From NCBI RefSeq assembly GCF_026212465.1, contig NC_080049.1:4303362-4367361 (forward strand): DNA of 64,000 nt, in the 5' to 3' direction. This document shows, in pieces, positions 62,380 to 64,000 of this stretch. Each line of letters opens with the position of its first letter. Positions within the stretch are counted from its first letter, which is position 1. This DNA is from Amaranthus tricolor (taxonomy: Eukaryota; Streptophyta; Magnoliopsida; Caryophyllales; Amaranthaceae). A program made the position numbers and the translations under genes. The notes beneath the pieces were generated by a model. That model did no database searches, had not been told where the DNA came from, and was given only the letters and a program-made list of their open reading frames with translations.

Positions 62380-64000
62380 CCTAACACGTAATTTCTAGCA
62401 TATGATTATGAATTTCATTTCTAACCACTTCATCACAATAACATATCATAATAGTGTTGTGTGCCAAGTTTCGTGCAAAACAAACCAAGTTTGAGCTACT
62501 TTATGCCCAAAAGTGGCAAAAAAAACTCATAAAAAACCCTTAAAAGCTCAACTTAAACACGTAATTTCTAGCATATGACTATGATTTTCTATTCTAACCA
62601 CTTCAACATAATAATGTATACCAAATACTGTTGTGTGCCAAGTTGCGTGCAAAACAAACCAAGTTTTGAGCTACTTTATAGCGCAAAAGTGGCAAAAATG
62701 CTTAAAAACACTTAAAACCGCAACTTAACACGTAATTTCTAGCATATGACTATGATTTTCAATTCTATCCACTTCAACACAATAATATACATACCAAATA
62801 GTGTTGTGTGCCAAGTTACATGAAAAACAAACCAAGTATGAGCAACTTTATGCGTAAAAGTGCCAAAAATGCTTAAAACCCCTTAAAATCGCAACTTAAC
62901 ACGCAATTTTTATTAAATGACTATGATTTTCAATTCTAACCACTTCAACACAATAATATATACCAAATAGTGTTTTGTGCCAAGTTTCGTGCAAAACAAA
63001 CCAAGTTTAAGCTACTTTATGCGCAAAAGGGGAAAAAAACGCTTAAAAACCCTTAAAATCACAACTTAACACGTAATTTCTAGCATATGACTATGATTTT
63101 CAATTCTAACCACTTCAACAAAATAATATATGCCAAACAGTGTTGTGTGCCTAGTTTCGTGCAAAACAACCAAGTTTGAGCTAATTTATGCGCAAAAGTG
63201 GCAAAAAACGCTTAAAAACAACCCTTAAAATCGCAACTTAACACGTAATTTCTAGCATATGGACTATGATTTTCATTCTAACCACTTCAAAACAATAATA
63301 TATACCAAATAGTGTTGTGTGCCAAGTAACTTTTAAAACAAACCAAGTTTACTTTACGCGTAGATGTGGCAAAAACGCTTAAAAACCCTTAAAAATCGCA
63401 ACTTAACACGCAATTTTTATTATATGACTATCATTTTTTTCAATTCTAAACACTTTAACACCAATAATATATACCAAATAGTGTTGTGTGCCAAGTTTTG
63501 TGCAAAACAAACCAAGTTTGAGCTACTTTATGTGCAAAACTGGCAAAAAATGCTTAGAAACACTTAAAATCGCAACTTACCACCACGTAATTTCTAGCAT
63601 ATGACTTGATTTTCAATTCAAACCACTTCAACGCCATAATATATACCAAATAGTGTTGTGTGCCAATTTAACATGCAAAACATACCAAGTTTGAGGTACT
63701 TTATGCGTAAAAGTGGCAAAAAACGCTTAAAAAACCCTTAAAATCGCAACTTAACAGGCAATTTTTATTATATGACAAAGATTTTCAATTCTAACCACTT
63801 CAACACAATGATATATACCAATAGTGTTGTGTGCCAAGATTCGTGCAAAACAAACCAAGTTTGAGCTACTTTATGCGCAAAAGGGGAAAAAAACGCTTAA
63901 AAACCCTTAAAATCCGCAACTTAACACGTAATTTCTAGCATATGACTATGATTTTCAATTCTAACCACTTCAACAAAATAATATATGCCAAACAGTGTTG

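Larger units (their letters stand above)
42641..64000. repeat. Satellite block C: long, length-variable higher-order repeat
   Basis: Uses the block A monomer types m1-m9 plus others in a longer order. The m9 marker (CCTAACACG with GATTATGAATTTC) lies near 43813, 47210, 48748, 52827, 56730, 59808 and 62380. The spacings equal about 20, 9, 24, 23, 18 and 15 monomers. The m6 marker TAGCGTAAAACTATG lies near 43325, 46725, 52335, 56242, 59310 and 61885. Much of the length change comes from the number of m1-m2 dimers between m9 and m3. The array runs off the window end. No gene is seen in this 21-kb stretch. Confidence 0.88.

Noticed and set aside
1..64000. CRISPR-like array of regularly spaced repeats
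   Set aside because: The full 170-bp unit is repeated with no unique spacers, and the context is a plant satellite with a plant retrotransposon.

Overview
The window is plant nuclear DNA, most likely from a centromeric or pericentromeric region. Apart from one insertion and one assembly gap, it is a head-to-tail tandem array of an AT-rich satellite with a monomer of about 170 bp (roughly 315 monomers). The plant assignment rests on the inserted element: a Ty1/copia retrotransposon of the Sirevirus (SIRE/Maximus) type, with a plant initiator-Met-tRNA primer binding site and an env-like ORF. I could not identify the species. No ordinary host gene, tRNA or rRNA is visible.

Layout. (1) 1-5807 is satellite block A, a clean higher-order repeat (HOR) of nine monomer types, about 1,531 bp per unit. 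It holds three full units, one unit collapsed to three monomers by unequal exchange, and the start of another. (2) 5808-5907 is a run of exactly 100 N. (3) 5908-27499 is satellite block B, more diverged monomers with only local HORs (8-mer and 10-mer spacing around 10.3-16.9 kb). (4) 27500-37725 is the retrotransposon, 10,226 bp, on the minus strand, with 1,442- and 1,493-bp LTRs and a perfect 5-bp target duplication (GAGCT). (5) 37731-about 42640 is block B resumed in the same monomer phase. (6) About 42640-64000 is block C, made of the same monomer types as block A but arranged in longer units of variable length (marker spacings of about 9, 15, 18, 20, 23 and 24 monomers), largely because an m1-m2 dimer has changed copy number.

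The retrotransposon reads, in its own 5' to 3' direction (descending coordinates): LTR, primer binding site, gag remnant, zinc knuckle plus protease, integrase, reverse transcriptase, RNase H, a 545-residue env-like ORF, two polypurine tracts, LTR. Integrase to RNase H and the env-like ORF are open. Gag has several in-frame stops and an internal deletion, and protease is separated from integrase by a one-base frameshift and a stop. The copy therefore cannot make its own gag-protease, although its cis signals look present. By eye the LTRs differ at about two dozen sites (near 1.7%) plus a 52-bp length difference, so the insertion is fairly recent and later than formation of the local array.

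The most noteworthy points are the HOR history (hybrid monomers, dimer amplification, and one HOR family on both sides of an older-looking core), ten-base-phased A-tracts in every monomer, a variable array of small hairpins in the LTRs, and the contrast between a dead gag and an open env-like ORF. The many short reading frames in the satellite are chance.
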